Positions 22,503-30,032 of a DNA stretch of 64,000 bases are shown one piece after another (the stretch's first letter is position 1; each line of letters begins with the position of its first letter). This stretch comes from Streptomyces sp. I05A-00742 (GTDB taxonomy: Bacteria; Actinomycetota; Actinomycetes; Streptomycetales; Streptomycetaceae), in NCBI RefSeq assembly GCF_013055795.1, contig NZ_JABETO010000028.1, positions 22,213-86,212 on the forward strand, in the 5' to 3' direction. Under the pieces are notes generated by a model. That model was not told where the DNA came from and searched no databases. It worked only from the letters and a program-made list of their open reading frames with translations. The translations under genes were made by a program, and so were the position numbers.

Positions 22503-24440
22503 ATGAGAATTTCCAGGAGGAGACGGGGAAAGCCCCGAATTTCGCTCGCGCTTTCGATAGTGGCCGCCCTGCTGGGCGGCTTCACTCTTTCGGAAGGCGC
22601 CGGAGCCGCCGGAACTCCGGCGGACCGGCACCGTCCGCCGCACGCCCTGCAGGGCACCGGGCCCGCCGCGCTCTCCAAGGCCGGCACCCAGGACCTCAAG
22701 GCCTGGAAGGCCGCACGGCTGGCCAACGACCGGCTGCGCCGGTCCGGCAAGCTCGTCGTCAGCCGCCCGACCCGTACGACCCCTACGGTGCCGAGTGGTA
22801 CGACGCCCCCGAAGACCGCCGCGGTTCCCGCGGTCGCCCCCCTGACGTCAGGGGTTTCCGGGACGTCCGGCCCCACCGTGGTCACCGCCGCCGCCAAGCT
22901 GCCGGCCGCGGTCCCCGGCGGTGCCTCCGCGCTGGTCCTCTACGACAGCGCCGGCCCCTACGGGTACCTGGGCGAGCTGTACGCCATGGCCGTCGCCAAC
23001 CTCGCGGGACACTTCGGGACCGTGACCGCCAAGCCGGTCTCGGCGTACACCGCGGGGATGGTCAACCAGTACACGGCCACGCTCTACGTCGGCTCGACGT
23101 ACTACGGCGGGCCCGTCCCCGACGCCGTCCCGGCCGCGTTCTACCAGGACGCCCTGGCCACGACGCGCCCCGTGACCTGGGTCGGGGACAACATCTGGGG
23201 CATGGCCAACGCCGTCGGCGTCAGCACCTTCAAGCAGCGCTACGGCTGGGACCCCACCGCCTCGTTCTACGAGAGCGGGGGCACCGTGGGGAACATCACC
23301 CAGGTGACCTACAAGGGCCGGCAGCTCACCCGGAAGATCCCGGCCGGCTTCGACGGCGGGGTGCTGCACCCCGCGCTCGCGACCGGGCCCGGATACCCGC
23401 AGGTCACCCAGCTGGCCCAGGCCAGGGACGCCAATTCGGGCAACGCCAGCCCATGGGCGATCCGTTCGGGCAATCTGACCTACGTCGGGGAGATCCCCTT
23501 CACGTACGTCTCCGAGAGCGACCGCGTGATCGCCTTCGAGGACCTGCTCTTCGACGGGCTCGCGCCGGGCACCGCAGAACGGCACCGCGCGTTCGTCCGG
23601 CTGGAGGACATCAGTCCCAAGTCCGACCCCAACGACCTGCGCAAGGCGGCGGATTACCTCTTCTCGCAGAAGATCCCCTACGGGATCAACGTCATCCCCG
23701 TCTACACGGACCCCAAGGGCACGTACAACAGCGGCAGGCCGGAGACGGTCACACTCGCCCAGAGTCCCGGGGTCGTCTCGGCCCTCAAGTACATGCTCGC
23801 GCGCGGCGCGGTGCTGATGGACCACGGTTACACCCACCAGTACAGCAATGTGAACAACCCGTACAGCGGAGTCACCGGGGACGACTTCGAGTTCTTCCGC
23901 GCCCACGTCGACGCCTCGGACAACGTCGTCTACGACGGGCCGACGGCTCAGGACTCAACTGCCTGGGCACAAACGCGAGTTACGTCCGCCCTGGCGGCCT
24001 TCGCGGCGGCCGGACTGCCGAGGCCGGCACTGTGGACAACGCCACACTACGCGGCCTCCGCCACCGACTACCGTGTCCTCGGTCAGAACTTCTCCGCCCG
24101 ACTGGAGAGATCCTTGTACTTCACAGGCACACTGACCGGTGCCCCCACCAACTCCGGTCGCTACATCGGCCAGTTCTTCCCGTACGCCGTCAAGGACGTG
24201 TACGGCACCACGGTCCTCCCGGAGAACCTCGGCAACTACGAGCCCGAGCCGTACAACAACCACCCGGCCCGGCTCCCCGCCGACCTGATCGCCTCGGCCA
24301 GGGCCAACCTGGCCGTCCGTGACGGCGTGGCCAGCTTCTTCTACCACCCGTACTTCGGGACGGCCCCGCTCCAGCAGACGGTCGAGGGCATCCGCGCCCT
24401 CGGGTACACCTTCGTCGGCCCCACGGACCTGAACCAGTGA
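22503..24440 (+). CDS. secreted DUF2334 polysaccharide deacetylase-like protein
   Basis: 645 residues. A basic N-terminus plus hydrophobic core (about 12-36) form a signal peptide; a low-complexity Thr/Pro linker follows. Residues about 125-330 form an Ala/Gly-rich beta domain of unknown role. From about 360 on is a DUF2334 (CE4-like NodB fold) domain: VRLEDISP (E368, D369) supplies the metal/catalytic aspartate and MDHGYTHQ (H441, H445) the metal histidines. It should remove acetyl groups from an exported amino-sugar polymer. The GTGA overlap with the next gene indicates coupling. Start chosen for the G-rich ribosome site and the signal peptide. Confidence 0.85.
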   Translation: MRISRRRRGKPRISLALSIVAALLGGFTLSEGAGAAGTPADRHRPPHALQGTGPAALSKAGTQDLKAWKAARLANDRLRRSGKLVVSRPTRTTPTVPSGTTPPKTAAVPAVAPLTSGVSGTSGPTVVTAAAKLPAAVPGGASALVLYDSAGPYGYLGELYAMAVANLAGHFGTVTAKPVSAYTAGMVNQYTATLYVGSTYYGGPVPDAVPAAFYQDALATTRPVTWVGDNIWGMANAVGVSTFKQRYGWDPTASFYESGGTVGNITQVTYKGRQLTRKIPAGFDGGVLHPALATGPGYPQVTQLAQARDANSGNASPWAIRSGNLTYVGEIPFTYVSESDRVIAFEDLLFDGLAPGTAERHRAFVRLEDISPKSDPNDLRKAADYLFSQKIPYGINVIPVYTDPKGTYNSGRPETVTLAQSPGVVSALKYMLARGAVLMDHGYTHQYSNVNNPYSGVTGDDFEFFRAHVDASDNVVYDGPTAQDSTAWAQTRVTSALAAFAAAGLPRPALWTTPHYAASATDYRVLGQNFSARLERSLYFTGTLTGAPTNSGRYIGQFFPYAVKDVYGTTVLPENLGNYEPEPYNNHPARLPADLIASARANLAVRDGVASFFYHPYFGTAPLQQTVEGIRALGYTFVGPTDLNQ

Positions 24441-25528
24441 GCGCGAAGAAGAGGGCGGTCGTCGCGCTGGCGGCCGCGGCCGCCCTCTTCCTCGCAGGGT
24501 GCTCCGCCAACGATTCCGAGGAATCCACCGAAACCCCCCGTCACACGCCCGGCGGCACCGCGGGCGGAGGGGGCAGCAAACGCCCGGACGACCGGAAGGA
24601 GGCCGCGCTGAAGGGGATCACCCTTCCGGCCTGGAACAAGAAGGACTACGAGAGTCCCGAGGCCAAAACGTATCTGCGGCAGATCGCCGCCACCGGCGCC
24701 CGGTGGGTGACGTTCACCCCGACCTGGTACCAGGACGGCATCGGCGAGTCGGACATCCACCCGACCGACGAGACCGCCGACGACGCGAGCCTGCGCCACA
24801 TCGTGCGCCTCGCCCACGACGCCGGCCTCAAGACCATGATCAAGCCCCATGTGGACCTGAAGGACGGCGGCGACCGCTCCGGCATCCGGCCCGACGACCG
24901 GAATGCCTGGTTCACGGCGTACGAACGCTTCATCACCCACTACGCGAAGCTCGCCGCCGAGACCGGCGCGGAGCAGTTCTCCGTCGGCACCGAACTCGCC
25001 GGCACCTCCGAGGACGGCGCGCACTGGAAGAAGGCCGTCTCCGCCGTCCGTTCCGCCTACAAGGGCCGGCTCACCTACGCGGCCAACTACGACGAGTACC
25101 AGAAGATCCCGTTCTGGAAGGACCTCGACCTCATCGGGATCGACGCCTACTGGCCGCTCGGCGAGAAGCCCACCACCGACGTGGCGAAGCTGCGCCAGGC
25201 GTGGCAGCCGGTGGTGAAGGAACTGGCCGCCTTCTCCGCCGAGCAGGGGCGCAAGATCCTGTTCACCGAGGCCGGTTACGTCAGCCAGAAGGGGTCCACG
25301 ACGGCCCCGTACTCCTGGACCGTCAGCACGGCCCGGGGCGACGCCGAACAGGCCGCCGGCTACGAGGCGTTGCTGGCCGCCTTCGACGGCCAGAAGTGGT
25401 GGGCCGGGGTCTGCTGGTGGATGTGGGACGACTGGCCGGACACCGGGGAGACGCCGAAGAAGCTCGCTTACACGCCGCACGGGAAGCCGGCGGAGAAGGT
25501 GCTGCGGAAGTGGTGGGGGACGGGGTGA
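24437..25528 (+). CDS. TIM-barrel glycoside hydrolase lipoprotein (GH113-like)
   Basis: 363 residues, GTG start overlapping the deacetylase stop. A lipoprotein signal ends at LFLAGC (Cys22), followed by a Gly/Ser-rich linker to about residue 50. The barrel shows GARWVTFTPTWYQD, GLKTMIKPHVD, FSVGTELAG (E186, likely acid/base), GRLTYAANYDEY, IGIDAYWPLG and ILFTEAGY (E278, likely nucleophile), then WWMWDDWPD. This arrangement matches GH113-like retaining hydrolases. Together with the deacetylase it is a split version of the two-domain deacetylase-hydrolase PgaB. Probably trims or releases the polymer outside the membrane. Confidence 0.85.
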   Translation: MSAKKRAVVALAAAAALFLAGCSANDSEESTETPRHTPGGTAGGGGSKRPDDRKEAALKGITLPAWNKKDYESPEAKTYLRQIAATGARWVTFTPTWYQDGIGESDIHPTDETADDASLRHIVRLAHDAGLKTMIKPHVDLKDGGDRSGIRPDDRNAWFTAYERFITHYAKLAAETGAEQFSVGTELAGTSEDGAHWKKAVSAVRSAYKGRLTYAANYDEYQKIPFWKDLDLIGIDAYWPLGEKPTTDVAKLRQAWQPVVKELAAFSAEQGRKILFTEAGYVSQKGSTTAPYSWTVSTARGDAEQAAGYEALLAAFDGQKWWAGVCWWMWDDWPDTGETPKKLAYTPHGKPAEKVLRKWWGTG

Positions 25529-26040
25529 GCGGGCCCTTCCTCATACGGCGGCTGCGCAGCGAGCAGTTGTTCGTCGACGAGACGTACGCGTTCCGCATCA
25601 TCGACCCCGAGACCCTGGAGGAGTTCGAACCCGACTACTCCGCGACCGGGCTGGTCGACGTCAACCCCGAGGGCGGCGCGGCCTCGGTGCGCTGCGCCGA
25701 GGAGTGCCAGTTCATCACCGTCACCGCGGAGACCTGGGATGGTCCGCCCGCTGTGGAGACGGACGGGTGGGACGACGTCGCCGAGGTGTCCGTCCGGTGG
25801 AACAGTCACGCGATGGAGGTCGGGGAGTCCGATCCGGAGGAGAGTGGCGAGCTGCCGGAGATCATCATCTCCGGGCCCGGCACGTACCGGATCCGGGTGT
25901 CGGGCCGGAACCGCGACTACCCGGCCTGGGCCGACCTCGGCGAGGAGTACCTGGTCCAGGCGTGGCCCGCCGGGATGGCTCCCACGGTGGTGCACAAGTC
26001 GACGAGCGAGCTGGCGGCGGGTTTACGCGGCGGTGGGTAG
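25525..26040 (+). CDS. hypothetical protein, third gene of the operon
   Basis: 171 residues from a GTG that overlaps the hydrolase stop (GTGA). No signal peptide or membrane helix. All-beta, acidic: FLIRRLRSEQLFVDETYAFRIID, GLVDVNPEGGAASVRC, FITVTAETWDGPP, VAEVSVRWNSHAMEV, EIIISGPGTYRIRVSGRNRD and EEYLVQAWPAG. This jelly-roll-like pattern recurs in uncharacterised Streptomyces proteins; I cannot name the family. Translational coupling argues that it belongs with the polysaccharide genes, yet its lack of an export signal points to a cytoplasmic role. Confidence 0.7.
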   Translation: MSGPFLIRRLRSEQLFVDETYAFRIIDPETLEEFEPDYSATGLVDVNPEGGAASVRCAEECQFITVTAETWDGPPAVETDGWDDVAEVSVRWNSHAMEVGESDPEESGELPEIIISGPGTYRIRVSGRNRDYPAWADLGEEYLVQAWPAGMAPTVVHKSTSELAAGLRGGG

Positions 26041-26076
26041 AGCGCCGCTGAAGTGGAACGCACCCGTCAACGACCG

Positions 26077-26964
26077 TCACGTCTCGCACTCCAGCACGCT
26101 CCCGCACAGCCCGCACCGCGCCCGCAGCCGTCCCCTGACCGGCACCCGGATCCGCTGGTGGCAGGTGGGGCAGGGGAAGCTGACGCGCTGCGGATCGCGC
26201 CCCTCGAACGCGTACCCGGCGGGGAGCGCGGCCGGGCCCGTGCCCCGCTCGGCCGCCCGCCGGTCCCGCGCGTAGCGGTGCCGTCCGAGCCGGCCCGCCG
26301 TCGCCAGCGGCGGGCGCCGCGCCTCCCGGCGGGCCCGTGCCGCGCCCTGGACGTAGGCGTCGTGGGCGCGCGGGCTGGTGAACCAGAGGGCGGGGTCCTC
26401 GGCGAAGACCTCGGCGCGCTGGGCCAGGACGTAGCCGAACTCCTCCGGGGTGAGATAGCCGAGCTTCTGCGTGGTGAGCGCGTCCTCGCGGTACGCGTCG
26501 AGCAGCAGCCAGCCGGCGCCGAGGTAGGCGGCGACGGTGTCGGTGAGGATCTCGTTGTCCCGGGTGCCGGGGAACGCGAGTCCCAGCCGGTGCAGGTAGA
26601 CGTGGGTCACCTCGTGGGCCAGGGCCGCGCCGATGTCCCTGCGGTGCTTCTTGAAGCGGGAGTTGAGCTCGATGAAGTACTCGGGCCCTGCCGCGAGTTC
26701 GACGTTCCCGGCGTGCCGCATGTCGCGGAAGGAGACGATCATCCGCGCGTCCGGGAGCCGCAGCTGCCGCACCATGACGCCGGCGACCCGTTGGACGCCC
26801 AGGTAGGGGTCCTCGTCGTCGGAGAACGCGACGTCGGACGGCGGGACGCTGAGCGCGAAGGTGCGCAGGGTGTCGCAGGAGAGCCGCCGGTACAGCGCGG
26901 TGATCGCGGAGTGGACCGTGTCCAGGTGCGGGAAGCCGTGCTGGATCTCGACGTCCGTGCTCAC
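26077..26964 (-). CDS. cytoplasmic zinc metalloprotease-like protein with C-terminal zinc ribbon
   Basis: 295 residues, GTG start. The central helix has HEVTHVYLH (H117, E118, H121), a zincin active site; the region before it (ARMIVSFRDM, EYFIELNSRFKKHRRDIGAALA) fits a small metallopeptidase domain. A downstream D/E (NEILTDTVAAYLGAG) could supply the third zinc ligand. After an Arg/Ala-rich linker, the last ~35 residues form a zinc ribbon: CPTCHQRIRVPVRGRLRARCGLCGSVLEC. No signal peptide, so it acts in the cytoplasm. The ribbon suggests binding to a protein or nucleic acid target. Family not recognised by name. Confidence 0.8.
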   Translation of the reverse strand: MSTDVEIQHGFPHLDTVHSAITALYRRLSCDTLRTFALSVPPSDVAFSDDEDPYLGVQRVAGVMVRQLRLPDARMIVSFRDMRHAGNVELAAGPEYFIELNSRFKKHRRDIGAALAHEVTHVYLHRLGLAFPGTRDNEILTDTVAAYLGAGWLLLDAYREDALTTQKLGYLTPEEFGYVLAQRAEVFAEDPALWFTSPRAHDAYVQGAARARREARRPPLATAGRLGRHRYARDRRAAERGTGPAALPAGYAFEGRDPQRVSFPCPTCHQRIRVPVRGRLRARCGLCGSVLECET

Positions 26965-27214
26965 CCGTCACCACCCCCGTGGTTCCGCCGGCCCCCGCCG
27001 TCCTCCACTGTACGGGCGGGGGCGCGGGGCGGGTACGGCGCCGGGCCTCCGCTTGTGTCCCATGGCCCGCACTGGCCTGAAGCGTCCTTGCCGTCGCCCC
27101 CGTCCGCTCCGATACTCACCACACCGCGTTCACCAGGTTCCGCTTCGGGGCGAGCATCGGCAGCTTGTCATGAACCTGGCAAATCGTGGTCAACCCTCCA
27201 CGAAAGGACCCCCC

Positions 27215-28012
27215 TTGAGCACCCACCTCACGGCCTTGAAGAGGACCCTTGCCGTCGGCGCGGTGGCCCTCGCCGCCTTCAGTCTCCAGCCCGGCGGGGC
27301 CCAGGCGCAGGAACCGGCCTCCGGGCCCGGCCAGGGCGTCGTCGGCGGCGTCCCCGCGCAGCAGGGCGAGTTCCCCTGGATGGTCCGCCTCTCCATGGGC
27401 TGCGGCGGCGCCCTCTACACCAAGCAGATCGTCCTCACCGCCGCCCACTGCGTGAACGGCAGCGGCGCGGACACCTCCATCACCGTGACGGCCGGCGTCG
27501 TCGACCTCAACTCCGCGCAGGCGGTCAAGGTCAAGTCCACCCGGGTCCTCCAGGCCCCCGGCTACAACGGCTCCGGCAAGGACTGGGCGCTGATCAGACT
27601 CGCCCGGCCCGTCGACCTGCCCACCCTCAAGACGGCCGACACCACCGCCTACGACTCGGGCACCTTCACCGTCGCCGGCTGGGGCGCCACCCGGGAGGGC
27701 GGCGGACAGCAGACCAAGATGCGCAAGGCGGACGTGCCGTTCGTCGACGACGCCACCTGCGGCAAGGCGTACGGCAGCAGCCTCATACCCGGCGAGGAGA
27801 TCTGCGCCGGGTTCGTCGAGAAGGGCGGCGTGGACACCTGCCAGGGCGACTCCGGCGGGCCCATGTTCCGCAAGGACAACGCGGGGGCCTGGATCCAGGT
27901 CGGCATCGTCAGCTGGGGCACCGGCTGCGCCCGGCCCCGCTACCCCGGCGTGTACACCCAGGTGAGCACCTTCGCCAAGGACATCGCGGCGGGCGCCGCG
28001 AGCCTCGGCTGA
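27215..28012 (+). CDS. secreted trypsin-like serine protease
   Basis: 265 residues from a TTG at 27215, chosen because GAAAGGA (27202-27208) precedes it and it gives a signal peptide (LAVGAVALAAFSLQPGGAQA) plus short propeptide. The mature enzyme starts VVGGVPAQQGEFPW (V42). The triad is H78 (TAAHC), D123 (KDWALI) and S213 (GDSGGP); D207 in GGVDTCQGDSGG is the trypsin S1 aspartate, so cleavage after Arg/Lys is expected. Three disulfides of the family can be drawn. Very close in sequence to Streptomyces griseus trypsin as I recall it. Monocistronic. Confidence 0.95.
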   Translation: MSTHLTALKRTLAVGAVALAAFSLQPGGAQAQEPASGPGQGVVGGVPAQQGEFPWMVRLSMGCGGALYTKQIVLTAAHCVNGSGADTSITVTAGVVDLNSAQAVKVKSTRVLQAPGYNGSGKDWALIRLARPVDLPTLKTADTTAYDSGTFTVAGWGATREGGGQQTKMRKADVPFVDDATCGKAYGSSLIPGEEICAGFVEKGGVDTCQGDSGGPMFRKDNAGAWIQVGIVSWGTGCARPRYPGVYTQVSTFAKDIAAGAASLG

Positions 28013-28261
28013 TCCGGCACTGACCCTCCGGTCCGTCCGGCGGCGGCCCGCCCGCGCGACTCCGGTATGACGCGCGGCGGGCCGCCGTCATCCTTTCGGC
28101 CGAGACGGGACGGGACGGGAATGGCCCGGCCGGTCGAGGTGTGCGGGGCATGAAGGCCCGTAACGTGGATCACGCGCACTCCGCGGTCCCGCGACGGGAC
28201 GTCCGGGGTGCGCGGCCGCGGCACGTGCCGCACTGCCGCACACCGACAGAAAGGCACAGCC

Positions 28262-28936
28262 GTGCCCGCCAGGACCCGCATCGCCGCCGTCACCCTTCTC
28301 GCCGCCGCGGGCGCGGCGTTCCTGCCGGTGACCGGCGCCGAGGCCGCGGACCACGGGCAGCGCGACCGCACCGGCGGCGACCGCGCGGTCGTCCGTGACG
28401 GGGGTTCCCGCGAGGCGGCCGCCGACCCCGCCGTCGTCCGGCGGGAGGCCACCGGTCACCCGGCCGCGGGAACCGGCGACCGCCGGGCGAACCACCGTGA
28501 GCGGGAGCTCCGCGTCACCCACCGGGAGCACTCCGGCGTGTCGCGCCCGGCACCGCTCCGGCCGGCCGAACAGATCCGGCGGGCGAACGGGACCGGACGG
28601 GTGGGGCAGGCGGGAGAGATCGGACAGGTAGGACAGGTGGGAGAGGTAGGAAAGGCCGGACAGGGCGCGCTGGTCCTGGAGGGCAAGCGGGTCAAGCAGG
28701 CCAAGCAGGCCCGGCCGGTGAAGCAGGCCAGGAAGGCCAAGCAGGTCCGGCAGGCCAAGCGGCACGTGGCGGCCAGCAACCCCGTGCGCCGCATGGTGCA
28801 GGCCGGCCAGACCGTCAAGGGCCGGCACGACGTCGGCACGCCGCTCGTCGCGGGCGGCGCGCTGCTGGCGGTCGGCGGGGGAGCGTACGGGGTGCGGCTC
28901 CTGAGCCGCCGCCGCGCCGCCCGTCCGGAGGCCTGA
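28262..28936 (+). CDS. secreted/anchored collagen-like repeat protein
   Basis: 224 residues from a GTG with AAGG seven bases upstream. Signal peptide 1-28 (ends AEA); a charged Arg/His-rich region; then about eight Gly-X-Y triplets in a row (GRVGQAGEIGQVGQVGEVG..., about residues 114-137). Next is a Lys/Gln-rich stretch with repeated KQA/VKQ motifs and finally a membrane helix (PLVAGGALLAVGGGAYGVRLL) with an RRRAARPEA tail. No LPXTG sorting motif. Looks like a surface protein with a short collagen-like stalk anchored at its C-terminus. I do not recognise a family. Could be fast-evolving. Confidence 0.6.
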   Translation: MPARTRIAAVTLLAAAGAAFLPVTGAEAADHGQRDRTGGDRAVVRDGGSREAAADPAVVRREATGHPAAGTGDRRANHRERELRVTHREHSGVSRPAPLRPAEQIRRANGTGRVGQAGEIGQVGQVGEVGKAGQGALVLEGKRVKQAKQARPVKQARKAKQVRQAKRHVAASNPVRRMVQAGQTVKGRHDVGTPLVAGGALLAVGGGAYGVRLLSRRRAARPEA

Positions 28937-29339
28937 CCGGGGAGACCCGGCGGAGCCGTGCCCGCCGCCCGTCGCCGCGCTTGCTGTTGCGGCCGCACGG
29001 CACCCCCGGTGACATGGAGGGACGCCGGGCATGCCGGCGGTCCCGTCCCGGTTCCGGGCCACCGGGCTCGGGTCATGGGACTCGGCCCACGGACTCAGGC
29101 CACGGGTTCCGGGCCGGCGGTTCCGGACCGGCGGTTCCGGACCACCGGTTTCGGACCACCGGACCCGGATCACCGGTTCCGGATCACCGGTTCCGGGCCA
29201 CCAGGTCCGGGCCACCGGTTCCGGACCATCAGTTCCGGATCACCGGTTCCGGGCCATCAGGCCCGGCCCACCGGTTCCGGACCCACCGGCGCCCGCCCCG
29301 GCGCACCGTACCGACAGCCACCCCGGCGGAGGGGACGTC
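28937..29339. other. 403-base gap dominated by tandem repeats
   Basis: Between the collagen-like gene and the response regulator. No supported gene; the 14-bp array at 29051-29288 fills most of it. A frame in phase with the regulator runs through the array without a stop, but the regulator has a clear start at 29340. Confidence 0.7.
29051..29288. repeat. 14-bp tandem repeat array
   Basis: About 17 adjoining copies of a 14-base unit with consensus GTTCCGGACCACCG. Copies 29120-29133, 29134-29147, 29176-29189 and 29232-29245 differ at one to three positions; outer copies are more degenerate (e.g. 29079-29092). Because 14 is not a multiple of three, a reading frame through it does not repeat residue by residue, which argues against coding. 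It ends about 50 bases upstream of the response-regulator start. Confidence 0.9.
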
Positions 29340-30032
29340 ATGGCGATCACCGTCGTCATCGCGGACGACCAGGAGATGGTCCGCACCGGCTTCCGGATGA
29401 TCCTGGAGAGCCAGCCCGACATCGACGTCGTCGCCGACGTCGTGGACGGCGAGGCCGCCCTGGCCGCCGTCGAGGCGTACCGGCCCGACGTGCTGCTCCT
29501 CGACATCCGCATGCCCAAGCTGGACGGGCTGGAGGTCACCCGGCGGCTCTCCGCCCTCACCGCCGCGGAGCCGGAGCGCGGCGGCCGCCCCCGCATCGTC
29601 ATCGTCACCACGTTCGACCTCGACGAGTACGTCCACTCCGCCCTGCGCAACGGCGCCTCCGGATTCCTCCTGAAGGACGCCAGCCCGGCCATGCTCGTCG
29701 AGGCGGTCCACGCCGCCGCCGTCGGCGACTCCCTCATCTCGCCCGCCATCACCGTCCGGCTGCTCCGCGACCTGGCCCCCGCGGCCACCGACGGCGGCAA
29801 CGCCGTCCGTACGCCGAGGGAGCCCTCCGAGCCGCTGACCGAGCGCGAGGAGGACGTCGTGCGCTGCCTCGCGCGCGGCGCCACCAACGCCGAGATCGCC
29901 GCCGAACTGTTCATCTCCCTGTCCACGGTCAAGACCCACCTGGCCAATGTGCAGCTGAAGCTCGACGCCCGGAACCGCGTCGAGATCGCCGCCTGGGCCT
30001 GGGAGAGCGGGCTGGCCACGGGCGCTACGTGA
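29340..30032 (+). CDS. NarL/LuxR-family response regulator
   Basis: 230 residues from ATG 29340, with GGAGGGG (29328-29334) five bases upstream. Receiver domain: IADDQ (D9, D10), phosphoacceptor D55 in LLLDIRMPK, switch T in VTTFD and K in FLLKDAS. C-terminal LuxR-type HTH: EPLTEREEDVVRCLARGATNAEIAAELFISLSTVKTHLANVQLKL. Its stop overlaps the kinase start (GTGA), so it is the regulator half of a two-component pair. The 14-bp repeat array immediately upstream may affect its expression. Targets unknown; neighbours (protease, repeat protein, MFS pump) do not settle it. Confidence 0.95.
   Translation: MAITVVIADDQEMVRTGFRMILESQPDIDVVADVVDGEAALAAVEAYRPDVLLLDIRMPKLDGLEVTRRLSALTAAEPERGGRPRIVIVTTFDLDEYVHSALRNGASGFLLKDASPAMLVEAVHAAAVGDSLISPAITVRLLRDLAPAATDGGNAVRTPREPSEPLTEREEDVVRCLARGATNAEIAAELFISLSTVKTHLANVQLKLDARNRVEIAAWAWESGLATGAT

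Noticed and set aside
29051..29288. CRISPR array
   Set aside because: Units of 14 bases abut each other with no spacers. No cas genes.
29031..29339. In-frame N-terminal extension of the response regulator across the 14-bp array
   Set aside because: No ribosome site, low complexity, and the internal ATG 29340 has a GGAGGGG.
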